Below, piece after piece: positions 7,654 through 16,190 of a stretch of 64,000 nt of DNA. The position numbers and the translations under genes are program-made. Origin of the DNA: Thermoleophilaceae bacterium. GTDB lineage: Bacteria; Actinomycetota; Thermoleophilia; Solirubrobacterales; Thermoleophilaceae. The stretch's first letter is position 1; each line of letters opens with the position of its first letter. The notes beneath the pieces are model-generated. The model was given only the letters and a program-made list of their open reading frames with translations, made no database searches and was not told the origin of the DNA. The DNA lies in NCBI GenBank assembly GCA_025928265.1, contig JAICJV010000008.1, positions 1 through 64,000 of the forward strand, in the 5' to 3' direction.

Positions 7654-9423
7654 CTAGGAGGCCGCGGTGGCGGCGCGGACCGTGTCGCGGAAGCGGTTGG
7701 TGATCGGCAGGCGCCGGTCGCGCCCGAACGCGCGCTGCGAGATGCGGATGCCGGGGGGCGCCTGACGACGCTTGTACTCGGAGCGATCGACCAGCCCGAT
7801 CACGCGCTCGACGTCCTCCGCCGGCAGCCCCTGGCGCACCAGTTGGTCTGCGTTCAGGTCGCCCTCGATGTAGCCGAGCAGGATCGCGTCGAGGATCGGA
7901 TAGGGCGGGAGCGAGTCCTCGTCGCGCTGCTCGTAGCGCAGCTCGGCCGACGGCGGCCGCTCGGCTACCGAGCGCGGCACCAGATCGCTGCCCTCCTGCT
8001 CGTTGCGCCACTCGACGAGCCGGTAGACCCAGCCCTTGTACACATCCTTGAGGGCCGCGAAGCCGCCCGCCATGTCGCCGTACAGCGTCGCGTAACCGAC
8101 CGACAGCTCCGACTTGTTGCCGGTCGTGAGCACGAGCCAGCCGAACTTGTTCGACAGCGCCATGACGAGGTTGCCGCGCATCCGGGCCTGGAGGTTCTCC
8201 TCGGTGAGGTCGGGCTCCTCGTTCTCGAACACGTCCTCGAGCACTGCGTCGTAGGTCTTCATGAGCGGCTCGATGTCGAACTCGATGAGCTGCGTGCCGA
8301 GGTTGCGCGCGATCGTGCGCGCGTCCTCCTGCGTCTCGCCGGACGAGTAGGGCGACGGCATGACAACCGTCGTGACGCGGTCCGGCCCGAGCGCGTCGAC
8401 GGCAAGCAGCGCCACGAGCGCCGAGTCGATCCCGCCCGACAGCCCGAACACCACCCGCTTGAAGCCGTTCTTGTTCACGTAGTCGCGCACGCCGGTCACG
8501 AGCGCGGCGTACACCTCGGACTCGGGGGCCAGCGGCTCGGCAACCGGCCCCTCGACCGGCTCGCCGTCGCTCTCGACCGTGACCCGCGCGAGGATGGGAC
8601 ACGTGTCGCCGCCGCGCTCGCGGTAGCGCCGGACGGCCGCGCGGTGGCGGGCGTCGCGCAGGCGCATCGCGGAGCTGCGGCCGGGGTCGATCGTGCAGGT
8701 GATGAACGCCTCCTCGAACTGCGGCGCGCGCGCGACGATGTCGCCGGTCGGGTCGATCACCACGCTCTGGCCGTCGAAGACGAGCTCGTCCTGGCCGCCG
8801 AAGAGGTTGCAGAAGACGACGCTGACGAGGTTGTCGCGCGCCCGCTGCACGAGCATCTGCTCGCGCTCGAGCGGCTTGCCCGCGTGGTAGGGCGACGCCG
8901 ACAGGTTCACGATCACCTGCGCGCCCGACAGCGCCTCGCTGGTCGCCGGCGGGCCGGGCTCCCAGATGTCCTCGCAGACCGTGACGCCGATCGCCACGCC
9001 GTTCAACTCGATCAGCGCCGGCCCGGCGCCGGACTGGAAGTAGCGGTTCTCGTCGAAGACGCCGTAGTTCGGCAGGAACATCTTCCGGTAGACCGCCTGG
9101 ACGCGCCCGTCGGCGAGCACGGCCGCGGCGTTGTACACGTCGTCGCGCCGCTCCGGGAAGCCCACCAGCGCCACGATGTCCTCGGTGTCGCGCGCGATCT
9201 CCTCCAGCGCCGCGCCGGCGGCGTCCACGAAGTGCGTCTTCAGCAGCAGATCCTCGGGCGGATAGCCGGTGATCGCGAGCTCGGGCAGCACCACCAGTTG
9301 CGCGCCCTCGTCACGCCCGCGGTCGATGCTCTCGCGGATCTTCTTCGCGTTGCCGCCGATGTCCCCGACGATCGGGTTGATCTGCGCGAGCGCGACGCGC
9401 AGCGGCTCGGTGCGCATGGTCAT
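7654..9423 (-). CDS. nadE: Glutamine-dependent NAD+ synthetase
   Basis: Makes NAD+ from deamido-NAD+, ATP and glutamine. The N-terminal nitrilase-type glutaminase domain (about 1-260) starts RVALAQINPIVGDIGGNA and has the catalytic Glu (LPELAITGYPPEDLL), Lys (YRKMFLPNYGVFDE) and Cys (GVTVCEDIWEPG). The C-terminal synthetase domain has the ATP P-loop SGGIDSALVALLAVDALG and the conserved TTGNKSELSVGYATLYGD region. The 589-residue length is normal for the two-domain form. It is followed after 4 bp by the upstream GH5 stop on the same strand. Confidence 0.95.
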   Translation of the reverse strand: MTMRTEPLRVALAQINPIVGDIGGNAKKIRESIDRGRDEGAQLVVLPELAITGYPPEDLLLKTHFVDAAGAALEEIARDTEDIVALVGFPERRDDVYNAAAVLADGRVQAVYRKMFLPNYGVFDENRYFQSGAGPALIELNGVAIGVTVCEDIWEPGPPATSEALSGAQVIVNLSASPYHAGKPLEREQMLVQRARDNLVSVVFCNLFGGQDELVFDGQSVVIDPTGDIVARAPQFEEAFITCTIDPGRSSAMRLRDARHRAAVRRYRERGGDTCPILARVTVESDGEPVEGPVAEPLAPESEVYAALVTGVRDYVNKNGFKRVVFGLSGGIDSALVALLAVDALGPDRVTTVVMPSPYSSGETQEDARTIARNLGTQLIEFDIEPLMKTYDAVLEDVFENEEPDLTEENLQARMRGNLVMALSNKFGWLVLTTGNKSELSVGYATLYGDMAGGFAALKDVYKGWVYRLVEWRNEQEGSDLVPRSVAERPPSAELRYEQRDEDSLPPYPILDAILLGYIEGDLNADQLVRQGLPAEDVERVIGLVDRSEYKRRQAPPGIRISQRAFGRDRRLPITNRFRDTVRAATAAS

Positions 9424-9426
9424 GGC

Positions 9427-10983
9427 TCAAGTATGGCGACGGCTGTGGATCCGGTACGCGCCGCGCCTCGGATACACGTAGAGCTCGTGCCCGAATCGCT
9501 GTGCGCGCGCGTTCTCCACTGCGACCGGCACGCTGTGCGGCACGAACACGATCGTCGCATGCGCCCGATCGCCGTAGCGGACGGCGTGCTTCGCCGTAGC
9601 GCGGATGTCGAAGCTGCCCGTCGGCGGGTCGTAGCTCATCGACCGCAGCTCGCCGGCCAGGAACAGGGGATACGCGCGCGCCGCCAGGCGGATCCGCTTC
9701 GCGTTGCCGTACACGCTCCAGTTGACGGCCTGGTTCACGTCGTTGGCGTTCTCCTTCCACAGCCAGATCGCGCCGCCCACGCCGTACTGGTCCTGCAGCC
9801 GGTAGCTCGTCGTGAGCAGCGTGTCGTCGTCCTGCGGGTTGTTGCCGAACTCGCCCACCCACAGCGGCAGGCCCAGCACCTTCGCGTCGAGCGCGGCGCT
9901 GCGGTAGCCGTTCTCGCTCGGGAAGAAGCGGGTGGAGGCGACCTCCTGGTCGGCGGTGAACACGCCCGTGTAGATGTGCGGCGCGTACACGACGTTGCGA
10001 TACGAGCTGTAGGCCGACCACGGGTCCGTCGCCTCGGGCGCGTCGGTCACGTTGCGCTCCACGTTCGGCTCGACGAAGAAGAGCTGCCTGAAGCCGGGCA
10101 CAGCCGCGGTCACCGCGTTCACGACCTTGCCGTAGAACGGGAACAGCTCGCCGGCGTCGGGTGCGACCGGCGTCGCGACGAAGCCGGGGGAGGGCTCGTT
10201 GATGATCTCGTAGCCGGCCACCGCCGGGTTGCCGTGGAAGCGCTTCGCGAGCGCGATCATCACGTTCACGTAGTGGTCCTGGAGGCCGGCGCCGTCGGGC
10301 GCGGGCGCGTTCGACCAAAGCCGCTGGAAGCTCTCGGCCACGGCCGGGTCGAGCTCGCGGACGCCGTTCAGCGCGCATGCGGGCGTGAGCGGGCGGCTGG
10401 CCCACTCGGGCGCGCCGTCGTAGCCCTTCGTGGCCATCAGCGGGGCCGCGCACGTCTGGCCGGGCTTCGTGTAGACGTACTTCGACCACGCGTCCTGGTG
10501 CATGTCGAGCAGCACGTAGACGCCGGCCCTCTTCGCCCAGCGCACGACCTGCGCGATCCGGTCGAGGTACTGGCCGTCGATCTTCCCGGGCTGCGGCTCG
10601 AGCAGCGACCACGACAGGTTGAGCCGCACGATGTCCCAGCCGAGCGGCTTCCACTGCGGGAAGTCGGAGTCGCAGATCATCACGCCCTCGACGCTCGGAT
10701 CGTCGGGAGGACACGCGCCGTGCGCGTAGGCGGCGGGATCGGCCGGGTAGGGCGGCTTGAGGTCGGCGCGGTAGTAGTCGACGAGGCCGTCGGCATTTGC
10801 GCCCTTGAGCAGCACCGTGCGCCCACGACGGTCCGCGATCTGCGCCAGCCCCTGCGGGCCGCCCGCAGCGCCCACGTGCAGGTACGTGAGGGGGCGTGGC
10901 GGCGGCTGCGCGGCAAGCGCCTGCGCCGGCGCGAGCAGCGCGACGGCCAGCATCGTCCCGACGACCCCTCGCATCCGCGTCAT
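9427..10983 (-). CDS. Secreted glycoside hydrolase family 5 protein (endoglycosylceramidase-like)
   Basis: A 518-residue secreted glycosidase. An N-terminal signal peptide (VVGTMLAVALLAPAQALA) precedes a TIM barrel. Catalytic features are visible: GYEIINEPSPG holds the acid/base Glu, and LWVGEFGNN the nucleophile Glu. VYVLLDMHQDAWSKY is the family's strand-3 signature and recalls endoglycoceramidases. The start is taken at ATG 10983, which best fits the signal peptide; a further in-frame start lies 30 bp upstream. It is divergent from the Idh/MocA gene, whose start is only 12 bp away. The glycolipid substrate is inferred from family resemblance. Confidence 0.8.
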   Translation of the reverse strand: MTRMRGVVGTMLAVALLAPAQALAAQPPPRPLTYLHVGAAGGPQGLAQIADRRGRTVLLKGANADGLVDYYRADLKPPYPADPAAYAHGACPPDDPSVEGVMICDSDFPQWKPLGWDIVRLNLSWSLLEPQPGKIDGQYLDRIAQVVRWAKRAGVYVLLDMHQDAWSKYVYTKPGQTCAAPLMATKGYDGAPEWASRPLTPACALNGVRELDPAVAESFQRLWSNAPAPDGAGLQDHYVNVMIALAKRFHGNPAVAGYEIINEPSPGFVATPVAPDAGELFPFYGKVVNAVTAAVPGFRQLFFVEPNVERNVTDAPEATDPWSAYSSYRNVVYAPHIYTGVFTADQEVASTRFFPSENGYRSAALDAKVLGLPLWVGEFGNNPQDDDTLLTTSYRLQDQYGVGGAIWLWKENANDVNQAVNWSVYGNAKRIRLAARAYPLFLAGELRSMSYDPPTGSFDIRATAKHAVRYGDRAHATIVFVPHSVPVAVENARAQRFGHELYVYPRRGAYRIHSRRHT

Positions 10984-10994
10984 GATCCCGGGCG

Positions 10995-12047
10995 ATGGCG
11001 ATTCGCGCGGCACTCATCGGCTACGGGCTCGCGGGGCAGGCGTTCCACGCTCCCCTGATCGCGGCCACTCCGGGACTCGAGCTGTCCGCGGTGGTCACCC
11101 GTGATCGCGAGCGGCGGGCGGCGGCAGCGCGCGACCACCCGGGCGTCGAGATGCTCGACTCCGCCGACGAGATCTGGGAGGACGCGGGCGCATTCGACCT
11201 GGTCGTGATCGCTGCCCCCAACCGCGCGCACGTGCCGCTCGCGCGCGCGTCGATCGAGGCCGGTCTGCCGGTGGTGGTCGACAAGCCGCTGGCGGCGCAC
11301 TCCGAGGTCGCCCGCGAGCTGATTGCCGAGGCCGAGGCCGCGCACGTGATGCTCACGGTGTTCCACAACCGGCGCTGGGACGGCGACTTCCTCACGCTGC
11401 GACGGCTGCTCGACGACGGCGCCCTCGGCAGGGTGTTGCGCTTCGAGTCACGCTTCGAGCGCTGGCGGCCCCAGCTGGGCGAGGGCTGGCGTGAGCTGGG
11501 CGATCCCGAGGAGGCCGGCGGCGTGCTGTTCGACCTCGGCAGTCACCTGATCGACCAGGCGCTCCAGCTCTTCGGGCCGGTGCGCGACGTGTACGCCGAG
11601 CTCGACGTCCGCCGCCGAGGGGCGCAGGTCGACGACGACTCGTTCGTCGCGCTCGAGCACGAGAGCGGCGTGCGCTCGCACCTGTGGATGAGCGCGGTGG
11701 CTGCGGACCTGGGCCCGCGGATGCGCGTGCTGGGCGATCGCGCGGCGTACGTGAAGCACGGCCTCGATGTGCAGGAGGCAGCGCTGCGGGCCGGCAGCCG
11801 GCCCGACGAGCCGGGCTGGGGCGAGGAGCCCGAGAGCACGTGGGGCGTGCTGGGCGCGGGGGAGGAGTGGCAACCGGTGCGCACCGAGCCCGGCGCCTAC
11901 CAGGACTTCTACGCGGGCGTGGAGCGGGCGCTGCGGGAGGGCGGTCCGCCGCCGGTGGATCCGGGTGACGCGGTGGCTGCGCTCGAGGTGATCGAGGCGG
12001 CGCTCAGCTCGCGCGGTCGAACAGCGCTTCCGGGACCACCAGGGTGA
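10995..12047 (+). CDS. Gfo/Idh/MocA-family NAD(P)-dependent oxidoreductase
   Basis: A 350-residue oxidoreductase. The Rossmann dinucleotide site is at the N-terminus (ALIGYGLAGQAFHAPLI), the cofactor/substrate motif VVVDKPLAAHSEVA has the conserved EKP-type lysine (here DKP), and the C-terminal alpha/beta domain includes GGVLFDLGSHLIDQALQLFG with the catalytic-type His. The typical role is oxidation or reduction of a sugar or inositol hydroxyl. The 3' end overlaps the convergent HD-GYP gene by 44 bp. Confidence 0.85.
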   Translation: MAIRAALIGYGLAGQAFHAPLIAATPGLELSAVVTRDRERRAAAARDHPGVEMLDSADEIWEDAGAFDLVVIAAPNRAHVPLARASIEAGLPVVVDKPLAAHSEVARELIAEAEAAHVMLTVFHNRRWDGDFLTLRRLLDDGALGRVLRFESRFERWRPQLGEGWRELGDPEEAGGVLFDLGSHLIDQALQLFGPVRDVYAELDVRRRGAQVDDDSFVALEHESGVRSHLWMSAVAADLGPRMRVLGDRAAYVKHGLDVQEAALRAGSRPDEPGWGEEPESTWGVLGAGEEWQPVRTEPGAYQDFYAGVERALREGGPPPVDPGDAVAALEVIEAALSSRGRTALPGPPG

Positions 12048-13530
12048 TCTCGTCGAGCTCGGGCTCCGTCGGGCCGACCATGCCCTCGTCCTCGGCGATC
12101 AGCTCGATCAGCGCGTCCACGGCGACTGGCGAGAACTGCGTGCCGCGGTTCGTGCGCAGCTCCGACATCGCATCGTCGACCGACATCGCGCGGCGGTACG
12201 GGCGGTGCGTGGTCATCGCGTTGAACGCATCGCACACCGAGACGACGGTGGACTCGACCGGGATCTCCTCGCCCGCGAGCCCGTCCGGATAGCCGCTGCC
12301 GTCCCAGCGCTCGTGCGAGGAGCGCACGATCTGCCCGACCTCTCCGAGCACGCCGCCCACGCGATCGAGCATCCGCTGCCCCTCGATCGTGTGCGTCTCC
12401 ATCACGACCCACTCGTCCGCCGACAGCTTGCCCGGCTTGTTGAGGATCTCCTTGGGGATCGCGATCTTGCCAACGTCGTGCAGCAGCGCGCCGAACTCGA
12501 CGTTGCGCATCTGGCGCTCGTCGAGGCCGAGCCGCTCGGCTACGGCGATCGAGAGCTGCACGACGCCGCGCGAGTGGAAGGCGGTGTACTCGTCGTCGCC
12601 GTCGAGCACATCGCTGAGAAGAAGGGTGGTGCCGCGGTAGGCGCGGCCGAGCTCGCGCGAGTGCTCGATGCGGGCGTCGCGCTCGCGGCTGAAGAGGGCA
12701 AAGAGCGCCATGATCGGCAGCACGATGAGCGCGGTGAACGGCTCGTCGCGCGCGGCGATCGCGGCCATCAGGCCCACGCTCGCGAGGATGCCGTCGACGA
12801 GCCAGGTCCAGGCGACGATCGCGAGTCCGAGGTCGGCGCCGAGGCCGATCACGAACCAGTCGCGCTGTACGGAAATGACAAAGTCAAGTGCGAACTGGGC
12901 CCCCAGCGCGGCGGTGTAGATCGGCCAGGCGTGCCAGCCAGGCTCGGCGGGGGCGGCGAGCGCTATGACCGTCGCTGGCGCCAGTGCGTATGCGGCGTCG
13001 GCGAAGCTGATCACCAGCCGCTCGAAGTGCAACTCGCCTTTCACGCAGCGGTGCAGGTTCGCCGCGGCCATGGCAGCGCCGACCGCGAGCGGGACGATCG
13101 AGGCAGGCAGAAGCAGCAGCATCGGGACGAGCACGAGCTGGGTGGGCGTGGCGTAGCCGGCGCCGTCGTGGAAGCGAACGCGGTAGGCAATCGCGAAGGC
13201 GACGGACAGCGCGACCGTCAGCGCCGGGTCGACCGGGCGGGTGTGGGGCGCGAAGACCGCGAGCGCCATAGCGCCGAGAAGGGCCGCGGCTGCCAGCGAG
13301 ATCTCGGCCACGCGCTCGCGATGCGCAAGCTGCGACTGCAGCTCCTCGTGCCGGCGCTCGAGCGCCCCTTCCATAGCGGGATGGAGCTCGGTGTGGGTGC
13401 CGAGGCCGAGCTTTCCCAGCAATCTGCGGGCTTCCGTGCGCGCGCGCTTCACCGGCGTTTGATCGACAAATTGGCAGCAAACCTGAATAGACGGACGTTG
13501 GATGACCGATTTCTTACCGCCGCCTAACAT
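12004..13530 (-). CDS. Membrane-bound HD-GYP phosphodiesterase-like protein
   Basis: About 508 residues. The N-terminal half has seven to eight hydrophobic helices (sensor region, about 70-290). The C-terminal half is a complete HD-GYP domain: HDVGKIAIPKEILNKPG, then ETHTIEGQRML, HERWDGSGYPDGL (the GYP motif), and VCDAFNAMTTHRPYR. Such domains hydrolyse cyclic di-GMP or a related cyclic dinucleotide using a di-iron centre, and all metal ligands seem present. The ATG at 13530 gives an odd N-terminus; GTG 13452 (KRARTEARR...) is a plausible alternative. Convergent overlap with the Idh/MocA gene; divergent from the secreted-protein gene. Confidence 0.85.
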   Translation of the reverse strand: MLGGGKKSVIQRPSIQVCCQFVDQTPVKRARTEARRLLGKLGLGTHTELHPAMEGALERRHEELQSQLAHRERVAEISLAAAALLGAMALAVFAPHTRPVDPALTVALSVAFAIAYRVRFHDGAGYATPTQLVLVPMLLLLPASIVPLAVGAAMAAANLHRCVKGELHFERLVISFADAAYALAPATVIALAAPAEPGWHAWPIYTAALGAQFALDFVISVQRDWFVIGLGADLGLAIVAWTWLVDGILASVGLMAAIAARDEPFTALIVLPIMALFALFSRERDARIEHSRELGRAYRGTTLLLSDVLDGDDEYTAFHSRGVVQLSIAVAERLGLDERQMRNVEFGALLHDVGKIAIPKEILNKPGKLSADEWVVMETHTIEGQRMLDRVGGVLGEVGQIVRSSHERWDGSGYPDGLAGEEIPVESTVVSVCDAFNAMTTHRPYRRAMSVDDAMSELRTNRGTQFSPVAVDALIELIAEDEGMVGPTEPELDEITLVVPEALFDRAS

Positions 13531-13562
13531 TGCCGTTCGGCCCCCACGGATGGAGGACTTGC

Positions 13563-14210
13563 ATGAGGGGAATTAAGAGGGCAAGGATTGCCCTGCTGAC
13601 AGCAGTGACTGCCGGCGCGCTCCTCGCGCTGCCGGGCGCCGCCAACGCCGGCGTGCTGGTCGCCTCGGCTCCGAACTGCGACAACGGTGCGACCTCGCAG
13701 CCGTTCGCCCAGTGGAACGACGACAACCAGTACTTTCTCGCGCCGGGCGGCAACTTCGAGGGCGACCTCTCGGGCTGGGATCTGAACGGCGCTTCCGCCG
13801 TCTCAGACCAGGAGCCTTGGCGGGTTGCCGGCGACAGCGGGTCGCGCGCCCTGAACATCCCGGCAGGTCGCTCGGCGGTCTCGCCGACGATGTGTGTCGG
13901 GATCGAGCATCCGACGATGCGCTTCTTCGCCCACCGCTCCGGCGGCGGGCTGCTGGGCGCCGCGTCGACCCTGGTGGTCACGGCACGCACCGAGACGTCG
14001 CTCGGACTCGTGGTCGATGTGCCCGTCGGCACCATCACGACGCTGACGAACGGGACGCAGTGGAACCGGACGCCGACCCAGGTCGTGCTGTCCAGCCTGC
14101 TGCCGCTCCTGCCGGGTGATCACACGCCGATCCAGTTCCGCTTCACCGCGGTCGGAACGGCGAACTGGGTCATCGACGACGTCTACGTCGATCCCCGCTC
14201 GAGGGGCTAG
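13563..14210 (+). CDS. Secreted protein of unknown function
   Basis: A 215-residue protein with a clear Sec signal peptide (RARIALLTAVTAGALLALPGAANA, cleavage after ANA). The mature part starts with Cys-containing sequence (ASAPNCDNG). The rest is beta-rich, with NFEGDLSGWDLNGAS near the start and WVIDDVYVDP at the end, like carbohydrate-binding jelly-roll modules that begin 'N-G-dFE...GW' and end 'DDV'. A good ribosome site (GGAGG, 13552-13556) fixes the ATG. No catalytic residues are recognised; a surface or matrix-binding role is inferred. Confidence 0.75.
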   Translation: MRGIKRARIALLTAVTAGALLALPGAANAGVLVASAPNCDNGATSQPFAQWNDDNQYFLAPGGNFEGDLSGWDLNGASAVSDQEPWRVAGDSGSRALNIPAGRSAVSPTMCVGIEHPTMRFFAHRSGGGLLGAASTLVVTARTETSLGLVVDVPVGTITTLTNGTQWNRTPTQVVLSSLLPLLPGDHTPIQFRFTAVGTANWVIDDVYVDPRSRG

Positions 14211-14232
14211 CACCGGACGTCTGACTGGACGA

Positions 14233-14258
14233 AGAGGGCCGCCACTGTGCGGCCCTCT
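14233..14258 (+). terminator. Hairpin terminator after secreted-protein gene
   Basis: A 10-bp perfect stem (AGAGGGCCGC / GCGGCCCTCT) with a six-base loop lies 23 bp after the stop. No long T run follows, as is common in high-GC genomes. It is palindromic enough to act on both strands and is also the end of the tandem element copy A. Confidence 0.6.
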
Positions 14259-14449
14259 TGCGTCCATCAGCAAGCGACTCGGCCCGGGTTAGGCGAAAGG
14301 CCGACCGAGCCGAACCGCGTACCGCTATCGGGTTTAGCCCCGGCTGCGCGGCATGCGGACCCCCTTCGGTCGCTCCTATGCACGGACCGTTATACCGGCA
14401 ATGGGCGCATCCGCGCTACCGGTGGCGGCGCAATTTCACTCAAACTGGC
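14233..14449 (-). repeat. Tandem intergenic element, copy A
   Basis: One of two homologous blocks offset by about 250 bp. Read on the minus strand it contains, in order: an 18-bp box GCCAGTTTGAGTGAAATT (14432-14449); a GCATAGGAGCG segment; a Shine-Dalgarno-like AAGGGGG; a mini-ORF ATG...TAA encoding MPRSRG (14354-14334); paired segments (CCGCG/CGCGG, CGGCTCGG/CCGAGTCG); and the strong GC hairpin. The box is exactly 78 bp from the mini-ORF ATG. It has no similarity I recognise to a known insertion sequence. Either strand could be the transcribed one. Confidence 0.75.
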
Positions 14450-14483
14450 GATGCTGTAACACCCCGGACGCGTGCCGAACGAC

Positions 14484-14507
14484 GAGGGCCGCCAATTGGC
14501 GGCCCTC
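14484..14507. terminator. Bidirectional GC hairpin, end of element copy B
   Basis: A perfect 10-bp stem, GAGGGCCGCC / GGCGGCCCTC, with an AATT loop, homologous to the hairpin at 14233-14258. Its position fits a terminator either for rightward transcription or for a short leftward RNA starting in copy B. Confidence 0.55.
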
Positions 14508-14696
14508 TTGCGTCCATCGGCACGCGACCTCGGCTCGGGGTACAGAAGCCTGTCCGAGCCAACCGCGCGCGCCTCTCGATTTAGCCCCGGAGACGCGGCA
14601 TGCGGATCCCCCCTTTGGTCGCTCCTATGCACCTCCGTCGTAAGCGAGCTGGCGCGCCGGCGCCACGGCCGATCGCGCAAATTCACTCAAACTGGC
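14484..14696 (-). repeat. Tandem intergenic element, copy B
   Basis: Homologue of copy A with the same order of parts on the minus strand: the 18-bp box GCCAGTTTGAGTGAATTT (14679-14696), GCATAGGAGCG, an SD-like AAGGGGGG, a mini-ORF encoding MPRLRG (14601-14581), paired stems and the GC hairpin. Differences from copy A include a synonymous CGC/CGT change in the mini-ORF and changed bases on both sides of an inner stem (GGC/GCC in A, ACAG/CTGT in B), which suggests the structure rather than the sequence is kept. It lies just downstream of the MFS stop. Together A and B fill most of the 504-bp gap between the secreted protein and the transporter. Confidence 0.75.
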
Positions 14697-14714
14697 GAGG
14701 GTGTCACGCGCGCG

Positions 14715-15953
14715 TCACGCAGGCGTCTGCGCCAGCGCCGGCGCCGGGGCAGGGCCGCGCCACGGGCGCGCGACTGCCACCAGGGCCGACACGACGAACA
14801 CGCCGACGCCCGCGATGACGAACGCCGCGCGTCCGCCCGCGGCGGCCGCCACGGCGCCGCCGAGCAGATAGCCGACCCCGGGGGCGGCCGTGATGACCGC
14901 CTCGAAGAACGACATCACGCGCGTCTGGAAGTCCATGTCGACGGCCTCCTGGAGCGCGGTGAGGATCGCTGCCCCCTGCGCGCCGTTCGCGGCGCCGCCG
15001 GCAACGGCGATCGCGCACGCCACCTCGATGTTGGGCGCGGCGCCGAGCGCGATGAGCGCGGCGCCCTGGCCGAGCGTGGAGATCACGAGCGCACCCGTCA
15101 GGCTCTTGCGCGCGAGCCACGTGTAGACCACGTTGCCGGCGATCACGCCGATGCCCCAGGTGGCGATCAGCGCGCCGTACGCGCCTGGGCCACCGCCGAG
15201 CACGTCGCGCGTGTACACGACCTCGATCGGCTCGGTCATCGCGAAGAATGCGGTGGCTGCGCCCTGACCCAGCAGCAGCGCCATCACCAGACGGTGCTCG
15301 CGCATGTAGCGCAGGGCAGCGGTCAGGCGCACGCGCCAGTGCTCCGGCTCGCCCTCGTCCTCCTCGGCCTCGTAGCGCGGCAGCCCGCGCGTCGTGGCGA
15401 TCAAGATCGCGCCGAACGCGAACGTCCCGGCGTTGGCGAGCAGGGCGATGTCGCCGCCCAGCGTGGCCACGAGGCCGGCCCCGAAGATCGCGCCGAGGGC
15501 CATCGTGGGCGAGATCGCGAGGTTGAGCAGCGCGATGCCTTCGCGCAACTGCCCTTTCGGCTCGAGCACAGCGGCCAGCGCGCCGCGGCAGATGGCGCGA
15601 GTGACCACCGCGATCATGCCCTCGGCGGCAACCAGCAGCAGGAACGGCGCAAGCGCGAACGCGTGAGTGAGCGACGCGAGCGTGACGAAGATCGCCGCCT
15701 CGATCGCGTAGAGCACGCCGAGCACGCGCGCGACGGGCAGGCGGTCGAGCCGAGCGGTTATGGCCGGCGCCGCCAGCGCGGGTACGAACTCGAGTGCCGC
15801 GAACAGTCCCGTGGTGGCCCACACGCTGTGGGTCTTGTCCCACACGACGATCGCCATTGCGACCAGCGCGACCATGTCGCCCAGCCGGTTGATCGCGTAG
15901 ACGCCCAAGAGGCGGCGGAACGCTGAGATGCGTAGTGGTGCGAGTCGTCCCAT
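14715..15953 (-). CDS. MFS transporter
   Basis: A 412-residue major facilitator with about twelve hydrophobic segments. The first cytoplasmic loop is typical (FRRLLGVYAINRLGD, and the loop-2 region TARLDRLPVARVLG). The central cytoplasmic loop is charged (RYEAEEDEGEPEHWRVRL). It is most like the MFS_3 / EntS-type exporters, but the substrate is unknown. ATG 15953 is chosen because it directly precedes the first helix; ATG 15986 is an alternative. The chosen ATG lies exactly 78 bp from the 18-bp box shared with elements A and B, supporting this start. Confidence 0.8.
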   Translation of the reverse strand: MGRLAPLRISAFRRLLGVYAINRLGDMVALVAMAIVVWDKTHSVWATTGLFAALEFVPALAAPAITARLDRLPVARVLGVLYAIEAAIFVTLASLTHAFALAPFLLLVAAEGMIAVVTRAICRGALAAVLEPKGQLREGIALLNLAISPTMALGAIFGAGLVATLGGDIALLANAGTFAFGAILIATTRGLPRYEAEEDEGEPEHWRVRLTAALRYMREHRLVMALLLGQGAATAFFAMTEPIEVVYTRDVLGGGPGAYGALIATWGIGVIAGNVVYTWLARKSLTGALVISTLGQGAALIALGAAPNIEVACAIAVAGGAANGAQGAAILTALQEAVDMDFQTRVMSFFEAVITAAPGVGYLLGGAVAAAAGGRAAFVIAGVGVFVVSALVAVARPWRGPAPAPALAQTPA

Positions 15954-16048
15954 GCGGCACCCGCTCCTGCCCAGGAAGCGGTGCATCCCTTATATGCGTG
16001 CTGGCGCCGGCGCGCCATAGCTGGGTGCGGAAATTCACCCAAACTGGC
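15951..16048 (-). promoter_or_regulatory. MFS leader with the conserved 18-bp box (third copy)
   Basis: On the minus strand the box GCCAGTTTGGGTGAATTT (16031-16048) differs by one base from copy B and lies 78 bp from the MFS ATG, the same distance as in both tandem copies. A GCATATAAGG segment (15988-15997) aligns with GCATAGG of the copies and could be a -10 element. AGGAGCG and CCGC-ATG around the start are also shared. The box is too far from this -10 to be its -35 and is better read as a regulator site. Confidence 0.6.
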
Positions 16049-16158
16049 TACCGCGTTTTGACAGACCGCTCGATGGCAACCTTGAAAGCACCCGCGATTG
16101 GTCTTTACGAGCCGCTGTCGCTCGAGTCGACCCCTCGCGACCCTGGGCGACGCGGAGC

Positions 16159-16190
16159 GGGCGGGGCTACGGCCCCGCCCGTCTCATTTC
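16159..16190 (+). terminator. Terminator-like hairpin in the greA leader
   Basis: A perfect 9-bp stem GGGCGGGGC / GCCCCGCCC with a TACG loop, followed by GTCTCATTTC. It lies between a TTGACA hexamer (16058-16063) and the greA start, with no complete gene in front of it on this strand. It may attenuate a greA leader transcript or end a short RNA. Confidence 0.45.

Noticed and set aside
7627-11058. Very long plus-strand open frame over nadE and the GH5 gene
   Set aside because: It lies antisense to two genes with clear catalytic motifs. The translated product has low complexity and no recognisable fold.
14330-14400. Resemblance of the tandem elements (read leftward) to c-di-GMP-I or glycine riboswitches
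   Set aside because: Some short strings recall these classes (for example CCGGGGCTAAA or CGAAGGGG), but the key conserved core bases and stem order do not match. The elements are followed by a hairpin, not by a target gene.
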